Below, piece after piece: positions 51,382 to 60,359 of a stretch of 64,000 nucleotides of DNA. The position numbers and the translations under genes are program-made. Under the pieces are notes generated by a model, which saw nothing but the letters and a program-made list of their open reading frames with translations, was not told the origin of the DNA and did not search any database. The DNA lies in NCBI RefSeq assembly GCF_037908215.1, contig NZ_JBBLZC010000021.1, positions 31,088-95,087 of the forward strand, in the 5' to 3' direction. This stretch comes from Benzoatithermus flavus (GTDB lineage Bacteria > Pseudomonadota > Alphaproteobacteria > Geminicoccales > Geminicoccaceae). Position 1 is the first letter of the stretch; every line of letters begins with the position of its first letter.

Positions 51382-52933
51382 GGCGGACCTGGCCGGTCAT
51401 GAGAAGGCCGAGCTGGCGGATGGTGACACCGGTCGCCGGCATGGTCTCGCTCAAGCGCCCCCGGTACATGACGGCGATGCGGTCGGAAAGGCGCATGAGC
51501 TCGTCCAGGTCCTCGGAGATCAGGATGATGCCGGCCCCGCGGCGGCGCGCCTCGAGCAGCCGGCCGTGGATGAAGGCGACCGCACCCACGTCGAGCCCAC
51601 GCGTCGGCTGGTCGGCCAGGATCAGGCGCGGGGAGAGCTCGAGCACGCGACCCAGGAGCAGCTTCTGGATGTTGCCACCCGAAAGCAGGCCGATGCGCTG
51701 GCCCGGTCCCTCGCAGCGCACGTCGTAGGCCCGGATCAGCTCCCGCGCGTGCTCGACGAGGCGGCCGCGGCGCAAGAATCCCAGCTTCTGGAAGCGGCGG
51801 CTCTTATAGGTCTCGAGCACCAGGTTCTCGGCGATCGGAAGGTCGGCGACGATCCCATCGCTCAGCCGGTCCTCGGGTGTCCGGCCGATCCCGGCCGCGA
51901 TGAGCGCCCGCGGGCCGCCAGTGGGCCAGGGTCGGCCCTCGAGCCGGATCTCGCCGGCGCCGGGCCGAACAAGGCCCGCGAGCAGGGCCGCGAACGTGCG
52001 CTGGCCGTTGCCGGACACGCCGGCGATGCCGACGATCTCGTGCGCGTGGACGGTGAGGTCGATGTCGGCGATGCCGCGGCCACCGTGGGGGCCACCCGGC
52101 ACCTCCACATCGGCGAGCTCGAGGAGCACGCGGCCGGGGGCGATCGACTCGCGCCGCGGCATGGCGACGGCGCGGCCCACCATCGCCTCGGCGATCATGC
52201 CGGGGCTGGCATCGGCCGTCGCGAACTCCGCCACCTTGCGGCCGGCGCGGAGCACGGCCACGCGACGGCACAAGCGCACGACCTCGTCGAGCTTGTGGCT
52301 GATGAACAGGATGGCGAGGCCCTTGGCACTCAGCCGCTCGAGGGTGAGGAACAGGCGCTCGGCCTCCTGCGGCGTGAGCACCGCCGTGGGTTCGTCCAGG
52401 ATGAGAACCCGGACATCGCGGTAGAGCGCTTTCAGGATCTCGACCCGCTGCCGTTCGCCGACCGAGAGGCTGCCCACGGGCGCATCGAGCGGCACCTCGA
52501 GGCCGGCCGAGCCCATGAGATCGGCGAGCTTGCGCCGCGCCGCCTGGCGATGGTGCTTCGGCCGCCAGAGCGGCTCGGTGCCGAGCACGATGTTGTCGAG
52601 CACCGAGAGGTTGCCCGCGAGCGCGAAATGCTGGTGCACCATGCCGATGCCGGCGCGAAGCGCCGCATGCGGCGAGCCCGGCGGCAGCGGCCGCAGGGCA
52701 CCGGAAGAATCGGCGACGAGCACGGCGCCGCTGTCGGCCACGTAGTGGCCGAACAGGATGCTCATGAGCGTGGTCTTGCCCGCACCGTTCTCGCCAAGGA
52801 GGGCCAGGATCTCGCCCCGCCTCAGCTCGAGGTCGATCGCCTCGTTGGCCAGAAGCTCGCCGAAGCGCTTGCTGATGGCCTCGAGACGAAGGACGACCGG
52901 CGCCGGCACGGGAACGGCGGCGGCCCGGATCAC
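51371..52933 (-). CDS. Duplicated ABC ATPase of a BMP-type importer
   Basis: A 520-aa ATPase with two nucleotide-binding halves. Half 1 has Walker A LLGENGAGKTTL, signature VGSLSVGERQR and Walker B RVLILDEPTAVL. Half 2 has a degenerate Walker A (GVSGNGQRTF) without the usual lysine, signature LLSGGNIQKLLLGR and LILADQPTRGLD. Such asymmetry is normal in RbsA/YufO-type ATPases. I start at the GTG at 52933, which overlaps the binding-protein stop (GTGA); a frame open to 53515 is a shadow of that gene. Confidence 0.93.
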   Translation of the reverse strand: MIRAAAVPVPAPVVLRLEAISKRFGELLANEAIDLELRRGEILALLGENGAGKTTLMSILFGHYVADSGAVLVADSSGALRPLPPGSPHAALRAGIGMVHQHFALAGNLSVLDNIVLGTEPLWRPKHHRQAARRKLADLMGSAGLEVPLDAPVGSLSVGERQRVEILKALYRDVRVLILDEPTAVLTPQEAERLFLTLERLSAKGLAILFISHKLDEVVRLCRRVAVLRAGRKVAEFATADASPGMIAEAMVGRAVAMPRRESIAPGRVLLELADVEVPGGPHGGRGIADIDLTVHAHEIVGIAGVSGNGQRTFAALLAGLVRPGAGEIRLEGRPWPTGGPRALIAAGIGRTPEDRLSDGIVADLPIAENLVLETYKSRRFQKLGFLRRGRLVEHARELIRAYDVRCEGPGQRIGLLSGGNIQKLLLGRVLELSPRLILADQPTRGLDVGAVAFIHGRLLEARRRGAGIILISEDLDELMRLSDRIAVMYRGRLSETMPATGVTIRQLGLLMTGQVRHAA

Positions 52934-53925
52934 TTGGTCGACTTCGGCTCGCTGTCGTCGATCGCGATCTTGAGGCTGCCGGCCTTGATCGCCGCCTCCG
53001 TGGCCTTGACCTTCTCGATCACGGCCGCAGGGACGAGATCCTCCTTCATGGGCGCCACCGAGCAGCCGCCGACGGCGAGGTTGCTCAAGGGCCCGTAGTT
53101 CTCGGCCTGGAACGAGCCGCTCGCCACCGCCTTGACCGCCTTGTCGATCGAGGGCTCCATGTGCCACAAGGCACTCGCGACGACCGTGCCCGGATACTGA
53201 TCCTGCGTGTCGATCACGTTGCCGATCGCCTTGACACCACGCTCCTTCGCGGCATCCGAGACGCCGAAGCGCTCGGCGTAGAGGATGTCGGCTCCCTGGT
53301 CGATCAGGGCGAACGCCGCCTCCTTGGCCTTGGGCGGGTCGTACCAGGAGCCGATGAACGAGACCGAGAACCGGACGTTCGGGTTCGCCTCCCTGGCCCC
53401 TGCCATGAAGGCGTGCATGAGGCGGTTGACCTCGGGGATCGGGTAGCCGCCGACCATGCCGATCAGGTTCGACTTCGTGAGCGAGCCGGCGACGAGGCCG
53501 GTGAGATAGGAACATTCCTGGATGTAGTTGTCGAACACCGAGAGGTTGGGCGCTTGCGGGCCGAAGCTCGAGCCCAGGAGAAAGGACGTCTTAGGGTAAT
53601 CCTTGGCGACGGCGCGGGCGGCGCGCTCGACACCGAACACCTCGCCCACGACGAGCTGGTTGCCGGCCTCGGCATATTCGCGCATGACGCGCTCGTAGTC
53701 GGTGTTGGCGACGTTCTCCGACCACTTGTACTTGATCTCGCCGCGCGCTTCGGCCTCTTTCAGAGCTTTATGGATGCGGCTCACCCACTGCTGCTCGACC
53801 GGCACGGTGTAGACGCCGGCGACTTCGATCGGCGCCGCCTCGGCGGCGCCGATCGTCCAGCCGAGAAGCCCGGTGGCGAGCATCGTCGCGAGCAGCAGCG
53901 TGCGCCTGGAAAGTGGGTTCCCCAT
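52930..53925 (-). CDS. BMP-family substrate-binding protein of an ABC importer
   Basis: A 331-aa periplasmic binding protein of the basic-membrane-protein family (IKYKWSENVANTDYERVMRE; AVAKDYPKTSFLLGSSFG; NPNVRFSVSFIGSWYDPPKA). These bind purine nucleosides or related compounds. The N-terminus SRRTLLLATMLATGLLGW has a twin-arginine-like start and no lipobox, so it may be exported by Tat or Sec. The ATG at 53925 begins the signal peptide. It heads the importer operon. Confidence 0.9.
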   Translation of the reverse strand: MGNPLSRRTLLLATMLATGLLGWTIGAAEAAPIEVAGVYTVPVEQQWVSRIHKALKEAEARGEIKYKWSENVANTDYERVMREYAEAGNQLVVGEVFGVERAARAVAKDYPKTSFLLGSSFGPQAPNLSVFDNYIQECSYLTGLVAGSLTKSNLIGMVGGYPIPEVNRLMHAFMAGAREANPNVRFSVSFIGSWYDPPKAKEAAFALIDQGADILYAERFGVSDAAKERGVKAIGNVIDTQDQYPGTVVASALWHMEPSIDKAVKAVASGSFQAENYGPLSNLAVGGCSVAPMKEDLVPAAVIEKVKATEAAIKAGSLKIAIDDSEPKSTK

Positions 53926-54917
53926 CGTCGTCCGCTCCGTTGCCGGCACCGGTCGGGCGTGCCGGGCCATCGTTCTCGGCTGCGATGTTGACGCGCCGTC
54001 CTTGCCTTGGAAAGAGTGAAATCGCCGGCCGGCACCGGCTCAGGTCGAGGTCGCCTTCGCGGCCGCGACGGCCTGCGCTCGCGCCAGAGGATGAAGAGGC
54101 CCGAGCCTATGATCAGTGCCGCACCCGCGAGCATGCGCGGACCGGGCACGTCTCCCCAGAAGACGAAGCCGAGCGCCATCGCCATCGGGATGGCGCTGTA
54201 GCGGAACGTGGCGACGAACGAGAGATCGCCCATGCGCAGCGCCGCCACGAACGCCACGTAGCCGCCGGCAGCTCCCAGCGCCGCAAGGGCGCACAAGGTC
54301 ACGTCGATTCCGTCGAGGGCGATCCACGTGCCGCCCAGCGCCGTGGTCACACCACCCAGCGTGACGCAGATGGCCGTGGCCAGCGCCGCCGTGCCGGATC
54401 CCACCTCGGGCGAGATCTTGCGGGTGCAGACGTCGCGCGCGACGCTGATGGCAGCGGCGGCCAGCGCCAGGAGCGAGGCGAGCTGCCAGGCCGAGGGCAG
54501 GCCCAGGACCACGAGCACGCCCAGGAATCCCACGAACACGGCCGCCCAGCGCCGCGGGCCCACGCGCTCCCCGAAGAAGAGGGCCGCTGCCGCCGTGAGC
54601 AGGATCGGGGCGGCGAAGTAGAGCGTGTAGGTGTCGGCGAGCGGCAGGGTCGCGAGCGCCGCCAGGAAGGCGAAGGTGACGCCGAGCTCGCCCAGAGCGC
54701 GCAGGAAGGTGAACCGGTCCGGCCGGCCGATGCGCAGGCCCAGGCGCGGCAGGAGCGCCAGCATGAGCACGACCACGATCGTACCGCGCAAGGCGATCAG
54801 CTCGCCGATGGGCGCTCGGGCGGCGAGCGTCTTCATGAAGGCGTCGTTGACGCAGAACGACGCCATGGCCGCGATCATCAGGAGCGCAGCGCGCAGATTA
54901 TGGGCGGCGGTCGGCAT
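53781..54917 (-). CDS. EamA/DMT-family transporter with unusual C-terminal extension
   Basis: A ten-helix EamA transporter (SFCVNDAFMKTLAARAPIGE; then YFAAPILLTAAAALFFGERV). Homology ends near residue 285 (SGLFILWRERR), but no stop follows in frame. The open frame continues about 90 residues of Arg/Pro-rich sequence into the start of the BMP gene, ending at 53781, so the two overlap by 145 bases. A neighbouring frame stops at 54040 in AQAVAAAKATST, which a single frameshift would reach. Either the tail is real or the true end is near 54040. It lies nine bases after the upstream EamA gene. Confidence 0.8.
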   Translation of the reverse strand: MPTAAHNLRAALLMIAAMASFCVNDAFMKTLAARAPIGELIALRGTIVVVLMLALLPRLGLRIGRPDRFTFLRALGELGVTFAFLAALATLPLADTYTLYFAAPILLTAAAALFFGERVGPRRWAAVFVGFLGVLVVLGLPSAWQLASLLALAAAAISVARDVCTRKISPEVGSGTAALATAICVTLGGVTTALGGTWIALDGIDVTLCALAALGAAGGYVAFVAALRMGDLSFVATFRYSAIPMAMALGFVFWGDVPGPRMLAGAALIIGSGLFILWRERRPSRPRRRPRPEPVPAGDFTLSKARTARQHRSRERWPGTPDRCRQRSGRRWGTHFPGARCCSRRCSPPGFSAGRSAPPRRRRSKSPASTPCRSSSSG

Positions 54918-54926
54918 GGGCCCCGC

Positions 54927-55883
54927 TCAAGGTTCAGGCCGGATGCTCGATAGCCGATTCGACCCGTCGAGGCCAATCCCGAGACCTTCCGTGCCGCTCT
55001 TGCCGCGATGCCCGGCCACAAGCCGCGGCCGCTCTGGGCGGAGCATGGCGAGGCCGGCCGCGACGACGACGGCGGTGCCGAGGAACACCGGCGGGTCGGG
55101 CACGTCGCCCCAGACCAGAAAGCCGATCAGGAAGGCGAGCGGCACGGTGACGTAGCGGAAAGGTGCGGTGAACGACACGTCGCCCGTGCGCGTGCCGGCG
55201 ACGAGGCAGGAGAAGGCGACGCTCACGAGCACAGCGCTCGCCGCGAAGCCGAGGAGGCCCTTCCCGTCCGGGAGCGCCCAGCCGAAGGGAAGAGTGCCGA
55301 GGCTCGCCACGGCCGAGAAGCCGATCGTCATCAGCGCTATGGCCTCGGTCGGCACGGCGGGCCGGACGAAGCGGGTGACGAGGTCGCGGGCGGCGATCAG
55401 TGCCGCCGCAGCCAGCACCCACGAGGTGGCGGGATCGAAGGCAGCGCTGCCCGGCCGCAGGATCACGAGGGCGCCCGTCATGCCCGCGGCCACCGCCGCC
55501 CAGCGCCGGGGACCGACCTTTTCCTCGAGTAGAAAGGCGGCGAGAACCGTGAGCAGCACGGGAAAGACGAAGAGGACCGCGGTCGCCTCGGCCAGAGGCA
55601 GCGTCCTCAACCCTTGAAAATAGCACAAGGCGGTGCCGAGCTCGAGCAGCGAGCGCAGCCAGGAGGCACGATCGCTCCAGGGCAGGCGCACGAGCTCCGG
55701 CCGGCGACGCAGCCGTGCCGCCACGACGAAGAGCAGAGCCGCCACCACGCCACGGCAGAACAGGATCTGGCCCGGCGGGTAATGCTGGGTGAGCAGCTTG
55801 ACGATCGCATCGCTCACCGCGAACAGCGAGACCGCCGCAGCGGTGAGCGCGGCGGCGCGAAGGTTGGCCTGGTGGTCGGTCAT
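54927..55883 (-). CDS. EamA/DMT-family transporter (tandem paralogue)
   Basis: A 318-aa ten-helix EamA protein. It shares with the next gene the pattern GD-S-F-A-FRY-P-A-GF-WGDVP (here TGDVSFTAPFRY, then GFLVWGDVPDP). The two are evidently duplicates. Both resemble the S-adenosylmethionine/small-metabolite exporter branch. It precedes the second paralogue with a nine-base gap. Confidence 0.88.
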   Translation of the reverse strand: MTDHQANLRAAALTAAAVSLFAVSDAIVKLLTQHYPPGQILFCRGVVAALLFVVAARLRRRPELVRLPWSDRASWLRSLLELGTALCYFQGLRTLPLAEATAVLFVFPVLLTVLAAFLLEEKVGPRRWAAVAAGMTGALVILRPGSAAFDPATSWVLAAAALIAARDLVTRFVRPAVPTEAIALMTIGFSAVASLGTLPFGWALPDGKGLLGFAASAVLVSVAFSCLVAGTRTGDVSFTAPFRYVTVPLAFLIGFLVWGDVPDPPVFLGTAVVVAAGLAMLRPERPRLVAGHRGKSGTEGLGIGLDGSNRLSSIRPEP

Positions 55884-55937
55884 CGCGTCCGTGCTGTCCG
55901 GGGCGGCTTCATCCCTGACTTTCCGCCACGGCCGTGC

Positions 55938-56909
55938 TCACGACAAGTGTCGGGGTCGCATGGGCGCGATGCGCCGGACCTCGATCTCGCCGGCGGCCCC
56001 GCCTGGTTGCCGGCAGCCGTCGCTGCCGGGCGGGTGGGCGCCCGGCGTGAACCAGACATAGTCGTAGAGAACGCCTATGGTCGGCATCTCGCGGACATGC
56101 TCCACTTCGAGCAGGGCTATGCTCACCGTGCGGGCTCCCGGCCGCAGCCGCTCGAGATACCAGGGCGCGCCCCAATCCTTGCGCACGCGCGCGCGGTCCG
56201 CGATCAGCACACCCCGGTTCCGCCCGGCGACGGCCGCGAGCCGGTCGGCAAGGCCGGCATCGCGGGCGCGCTCGACGCCAGCGAGACGGGTGAGCAGGTC
56301 CTGGCCGAGCTCACCGCAATAGGCGGCGGCGATCGTCCGCTCGAGAGCCGCCGCGAGCAGCGGCGGCAACGGCCGGTCGAGTCCGGTCCGCACGACGAAA
56401 GCTGCCGGCAGGGCGCTCGTGCCTCCAGCCATGACCGCAGCCACACTGCTCCCCGGCAGGCCGGCGGCGACGAGCTCGGCGCCGGTGCGCCGTGCCACGG
56501 CCAGGACCGCCCCGTACGTGTCGAGCGGCGCGTCGCCCCCTTCGAGATGCAGCGCACGGCCCAATGCCGCGAGGTCGTCGTGACGGTGCTCGACCAGAAC
56601 CGGCTGCTGGTCGGTCTCGATCACCTCGAAGGCCGCAGCCGCGAGCGGCCTTCGGCCCGCAGCCGCGATCAGCAGCGCTTCCAGCCGGCGGTGGTCGAGA
56701 TTGTCGCGGCTCTCCCCGATCAGCACGAAGTCGGCCTCGGCGACCCTGGCGAGAAGCTCCTTCTCACCGACCGGCCGGTTCTGCGCCGTGTCGTGAATGG
56801 AACCGGCGAGCGGATGCCGCGCTCCATAGGCATGGACCCATTCGGGCGAGGACTGGCAGGCGGTGAGCAAGGCCAGCAAGAGAACCACGGGTGTCATGAT
56901 GTGCCTCAT
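55938..56909 (-). CDS. ChaN-like haem-binding uptake lipoprotein
   Basis: A 323-aa protein of the ChaN/Tiki-type lipoprotein superfamily. A lipobox (LLALLTAC) shows it is an exported lipoprotein. The family motif is FVLIGESRDNLDHRRLEALL, where ChaN proteins usually have GE-x-H-DN; here the His is Arg. ChaN proteins bind haem and help iron uptake. The first in-frame ATG at 56909 and one at 56897 are both possible; the latter has GAGG upstream. Confidence 0.8.
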   Translation of the reverse strand: MRHIMTPVVLLLALLTACQSSPEWVHAYGARHPLAGSIHDTAQNRPVGEKELLARVAEADFVLIGESRDNLDHRRLEALLIAAAGRRPLAAAAFEVIETDQQPVLVEHRHDDLAALGRALHLEGGDAPLDTYGAVLAVARRTGAELVAAGLPGSSVAAVMAGGTSALPAAFVVRTGLDRPLPPLLAAALERTIAAAYCGELGQDLLTRLAGVERARDAGLADRLAAVAGRNRGVLIADRARVRKDWGAPWYLERLRPGARTVSIALLEVEHVREMPTIGVLYDYVWFTPGAHPPGSDGCRQPGGAAGEIEVRRIAPMRPRHLS

Positions 56910-57182
56910 GCGTGCCGGGCCTTTCGCGCTGCCCGCTCCGGGCAGGAGCCCGGACGGGGTCGGATGGACGCAGGCCTTTTACCATCCCGCAACGCGACGC
57001 TGCAGCCCCGGCCCGATGGGCGCGCCGCCCACGATGAGCCTGCTCACGTTTCGGTGGAGCGCGCTTTTGCGCATCTTGCATCCGGTGCAGGAAAACCGCT
57101 ATCGCAGCGTAGGATTCATACCGAAGCACGGGGAACGGACGAACGTCCAGCGCATGCGCCACCCTCTGATGGAAGCCGGCCG

Positions 57183-58694
57183 ATGACCGGCTGGCTGATC
57201 GTTGTCGACCGCCTCTCCGACCTGCCGGCCGCGGTCTCGCGCTACCCCGCCATGACGACGCGCGACTACATCATGCAGCCGCGCGCGACCCGGCGCTCCG
57301 CTCCCAAGATCCTGAATCTGTCCCGGAGCTACGGCTACCAGACCATGGGCTACTACTGCTCGCTGCTCGCGGAAGCGCGCGGCCATAAGGTGGTGCCCAC
57401 GGTGACGACCGTGCTCGAGCTGTCGCGGCGTGCCTCTTACGTCTACGCGCTGGCCGAGCTCGAGGAGACGCTGAACCGGACGATCCGTCACCTCGCGGAG
57501 CCGCCCACGGCCTCGTTCCGGCTGTTCATCTGCCTGGGCCACGCCGACGATCACCGTTTCGCCCGCTTCGCGCGCCAGCTCTTCGACTGGTTCCGCTGCC
57601 CGATCCTGGAAGTGTTCGTGAAGGCGGGCGACACGTGGCGGGTGCGGAAGATCGCTCCCGTCTCGATCAGCGAGCTGGGCGAGGAAGGGAAGGCGCAGCT
57701 CGCTGCCGCGATCGAGGCCCATTTCCGCCAGCCCTGGAAGTCGCCCAAGGCCAAGACCGCCCCCCGCTTCACGCTCGCCGTGCTGCTGGATGCCAAGGAG
57801 CAGCTCCCGCCTTCCGATCTCCAGACGATTCGCCATTTCGAGCGCATCGCCGAGCCCATGGGTCTCGGGGTCGAGGTGATCTCGAAGCAGGATTTCGACC
57901 GGATCGCCGAGTTCGATGCCCTTTGGATCCGCGAGACCACCAACATCGACCACCACACCTTCCGCTTCGCCAAGCGCGCCGAGCAGGAAGGGATGCCGGT
58001 GATCGACGATCCGAGCTCGATCATCCGCTGCACGAACAAGGTCTATCTCGCCGAACTCCTGCAGGCGAACGGCGTGCCGACCCCCAAGACCGTCGTCATC
58101 TCCTCGGCGAAGGAGCTGGAAGGGCTGGAAGTGCAGCTCAGCTATCCCATGGTCCTGAAGATCCCGGACGGATCGTTCTCGCGCGGTGTGGCCAAGGTCG
58201 GCAACCGGGCCGAGCTCGAGCGCATGGTGCGCGGCATGCTCGAGGACTCGGATCTGATCTTGGCCCAGGAGTTCATGTACACCGAATATGACTGGCGGGT
58301 CGGTGTGCTCGACGGCGAGCCCTTGTTCGTCTCGCAGTACATGATGGCGCGAAAGCACTGGCAGATCGTGCGCCACACCGAGAACGGCAAGCCGGTGGAA
58401 GGCTCGTTCAAGACGCTCGCGGTCGCGGCCGCGCCGCGCGAGGTGGTCGAGATCGGCGTGAAGGCGGCACGGCTCATCGGCCGCGGCCTTTATGGCGTGG
58501 ACATCAAGATGAACGAGCGTGGCGTGTTCGTCATCGAGATCAACGACAACCCCAACCTCGTCCACGACGTCGAGGATACGGCCGAGCGTGACGAGCTCTG
58601 GCGCCGCCTCGCCGGCTGGTTCCTGAAACGCCTGCAGCGCGCCGAGGAGGGCTCGGCGCCGGTGGGCCTAGCGGCCGTGCCGAAGGCGGGGTGA
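57183..58694 (+). CDS. RimK-like ATP-grasp protein with RLAN N-terminal domain
   Basis: A 503-aa protein. An N-terminal RimK-like ATP-grasp domain (RLAN) covers about the first 170 residues (KILNLSRSYGYQTMGYYCSL). The ATP-grasp domain of the RimK/glutathione-synthetase type follows (PKTVVISSAKELEGL; PMVLKIPDGSFSRGVAKV; YGVDIKMNERGVFVIEINDN). ATP-grasp enzymes join a carboxylate to an amine through an acylphosphate, so it probably makes a peptide or peptide-like bond on an unknown substrate. It has no co-oriented neighbour. Its 3' end overlaps the end of the convergent ABC permease by 27 bases. Confidence 0.9.
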   Translation: MTGWLIVVDRLSDLPAAVSRYPAMTTRDYIMQPRATRRSAPKILNLSRSYGYQTMGYYCSLLAEARGHKVVPTVTTVLELSRRASYVYALAELEETLNRTIRHLAEPPTASFRLFICLGHADDHRFARFARQLFDWFRCPILEVFVKAGDTWRVRKIAPVSISELGEEGKAQLAAAIEAHFRQPWKSPKAKTAPRFTLAVLLDAKEQLPPSDLQTIRHFERIAEPMGLGVEVISKQDFDRIAEFDALWIRETTNIDHHTFRFAKRAEQEGMPVIDDPSSIIRCTNKVYLAELLQANGVPTPKTVVISSAKELEGLEVQLSYPMVLKIPDGSFSRGVAKVGNRAELERMVRGMLEDSDLILAQEFMYTEYDWRVGVLDGEPLFVSQYMMARKHWQIVRHTENGKPVEGSFKTLAVAAAPREVVEIGVKAARLIGRGLYGVDIKMNERGVFVIEINDNPNLVHDVEDTAERDELWRRLAGWFLKRLQRAEEGSAPVGLAAVPKAG

Positions 58695-60359
58695 GCGGAC
58701 GGCGAGCGCTGCCGCGAGCGCCGCGAGCGGCAGCAGAGCCAGGAGCAGCGCTGCCGCGGCGGCGAGGCGGCGATCGCTGCCGAGCGCCAGCGTCAGGGTC
58801 TCGGTGGTCAGTGTCGGCCAGCGTCCGCCGCCCACGAACACCGTCGGCAGGTACTGGGCGACGCTGACCGAGAAGCCCACGGCCGCCGCCACCAGGATCG
58901 GCCGGCGCAGGAGCGGCAGCTTGATCCGCCAGAAGACGCGTGCGGGCGCTCCCCCCAGCACGGTACCGGTCGCGAGGAAGCGCGGATCGAGGGCGAGATA
59001 GGGATCGTGCAGCATCAAGAGCACGTAAGGCAGCACGAAGACGAGGTGCGACCAGAGAAGACCCGGGAAGGTCGCATCGAGCCCGAGTCGTACGAAGAGG
59101 ACCTGCAGGCCGAAGAGAAAGCTCACCTGCGGGATCAGGAGCGGCGCGTAGGCGAGCGCCAGGACCCGCGCCCGCGGCTTCGGGCCGGTCCGCGCCTCGT
59201 GCTCGAGGCAGGCGAGGACGAGCCCGAGGGCCGCGAGGCTCGAAAGCGCGGCGAGGAGGAGCGTGGTCGCCGCCGGCCACGAGAGATCCTGCGCCACGGC
59301 GGCCCAGCTCGCGAGCTGGAGCTGCGACGGCAGGGCGGCCGGAAAGCGCCAGCTTCCGGCCACGGACCAGAGCAGGAGCGCGCCGAGACCGAGGATGCTC
59401 GTGCCGAGGACGCCCGTGAAGGCGAGACGGCCGAGGAGGCGGAGCGCGCGCTCGAACGAAGGGCTGGGGCCGGCGAGGAGCCAGGACCGGCAGAGCCGTG
59501 CCAGCACCGTCTCCACCGCGCGCCAGGTCCCGATCGCGAGCAGAATCAGCCCGAGCTGCAGCACGGCGCCGGCCGCCGCCACGAGCCGGAGCGCGAGGTC
59601 GGGATCGTTGAACCAGCGCAGGAGCTGGACCGCCAGCACCGGCGGCGCCGTGGGGCCCAGGACTACCGCCATGTCGACGACCGAGAGCGCGAAGGCGAGG
59701 ACGGCATAGAGCGGCAGCCGGACCTGCCCATAGAGCTGTGGCAGCACGAGCTTGAGCCAGGCCTCGGCAGCGCCGTAGCCGAAGGTTCGGGCCACGGCGA
59801 GCCGGCCTCCGCTCGCGATCTGGCTCTCGGCGGCGATCAGCGCCAGAACCAGGAACGGGCATTCGCGCAGCGCGAGGCCGAACGTCAGGGCCAGCCCGAA
59901 AGGGTCGTTCAGCGTGAGAAGATCGGGCGGCCGCTGCCAGCCCGTGAGCCAGGGCGAGACCAGCCGTGCCGCGAAGCCCGAGGGAGCCACGAGAAAGGCG
60001 GTGCCGATGGCGCTCGCGAGATGCGGCACGGCGAGGAGGAAGGGAAGCGTCAGCCGGAGCGGCCTCGTGCCCCGCCGCTCGTGGCTTGCCGCCACGATGA
60101 GCACGGCGCTCGCGAGCGCCAGCACGGTGGCGCCGAGCCCGCTCGCGAGTGTCAGCACGACACCGCGTCCCACCCCCGGCGCGGCGAGGAGCTGCCGCCA
60201 GGGCTCGAGCGAGAGCTGCCGCACGTCCAAGGCCGGCAGCCAGCCGAAGGCGGGGAGGATCGTGCCGGCGAGCCCGGCCGCGACCGGCCCCAGGAAGAGG
60301 GCGATCGTCAATGGCGGAGCGAGGCGCAAGAACGGGCTTCGAGCGCTCGCGACCGGCAT
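58668..60359 (-). CDS. YnjC-like fused ABC permease
   Basis: A 563-aa protein with two fused permease modules. Helices recur, and the second half repeats the first (LRECPFLVLALIAAESQIAS; LGGAPARVFWRIKLPLLRRP), as in thiamine/iron-type ThiP and YnjC proteins. It should work with the YnjB-like binding protein just upstream, whose stop overlaps its start (TGATG). No ATPase gene (ynjD) follows: the next gene is the convergent RimK-like one. The ATPase must come from elsewhere or the system may be incomplete. Confidence 0.87.
   Translation of the reverse strand: MPVASARSPFLRLAPPLTIALFLGPVAAGLAGTILPAFGWLPALDVRQLSLEPWRQLLAAPGVGRGVVLTLASGLGATVLALASAVLIVAASHERRGTRPLRLTLPFLLAVPHLASAIGTAFLVAPSGFAARLVSPWLTGWQRPPDLLTLNDPFGLALTFGLALRECPFLVLALIAAESQIASGGRLAVARTFGYGAAEAWLKLVLPQLYGQVRLPLYAVLAFALSVVDMAVVLGPTAPPVLAVQLLRWFNDPDLALRLVAAAGAVLQLGLILLAIGTWRAVETVLARLCRSWLLAGPSPSFERALRLLGRLAFTGVLGTSILGLGALLLWSVAGSWRFPAALPSQLQLASWAAVAQDLSWPAATTLLLAALSSLAALGLVLACLEHEARTGPKPRARVLALAYAPLLIPQVSFLFGLQVLFVRLGLDATFPGLLWSHLVFVLPYVLLMLHDPYLALDPRFLATGTVLGGAPARVFWRIKLPLLRRPILVAAAVGFSVSVAQYLPTVFVGGGRWPTLTTETLTLALGSDRRLAAAAALLLALLPLAALAAALAVRSPRLRHGR

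Noticed and set aside
55938..56909. The ChaN-like gene as part of a haem uptake operon
   Set aside because: No TonB receptor or haem transporter is adjacent, and the family His is replaced by Arg, so the role is left open.
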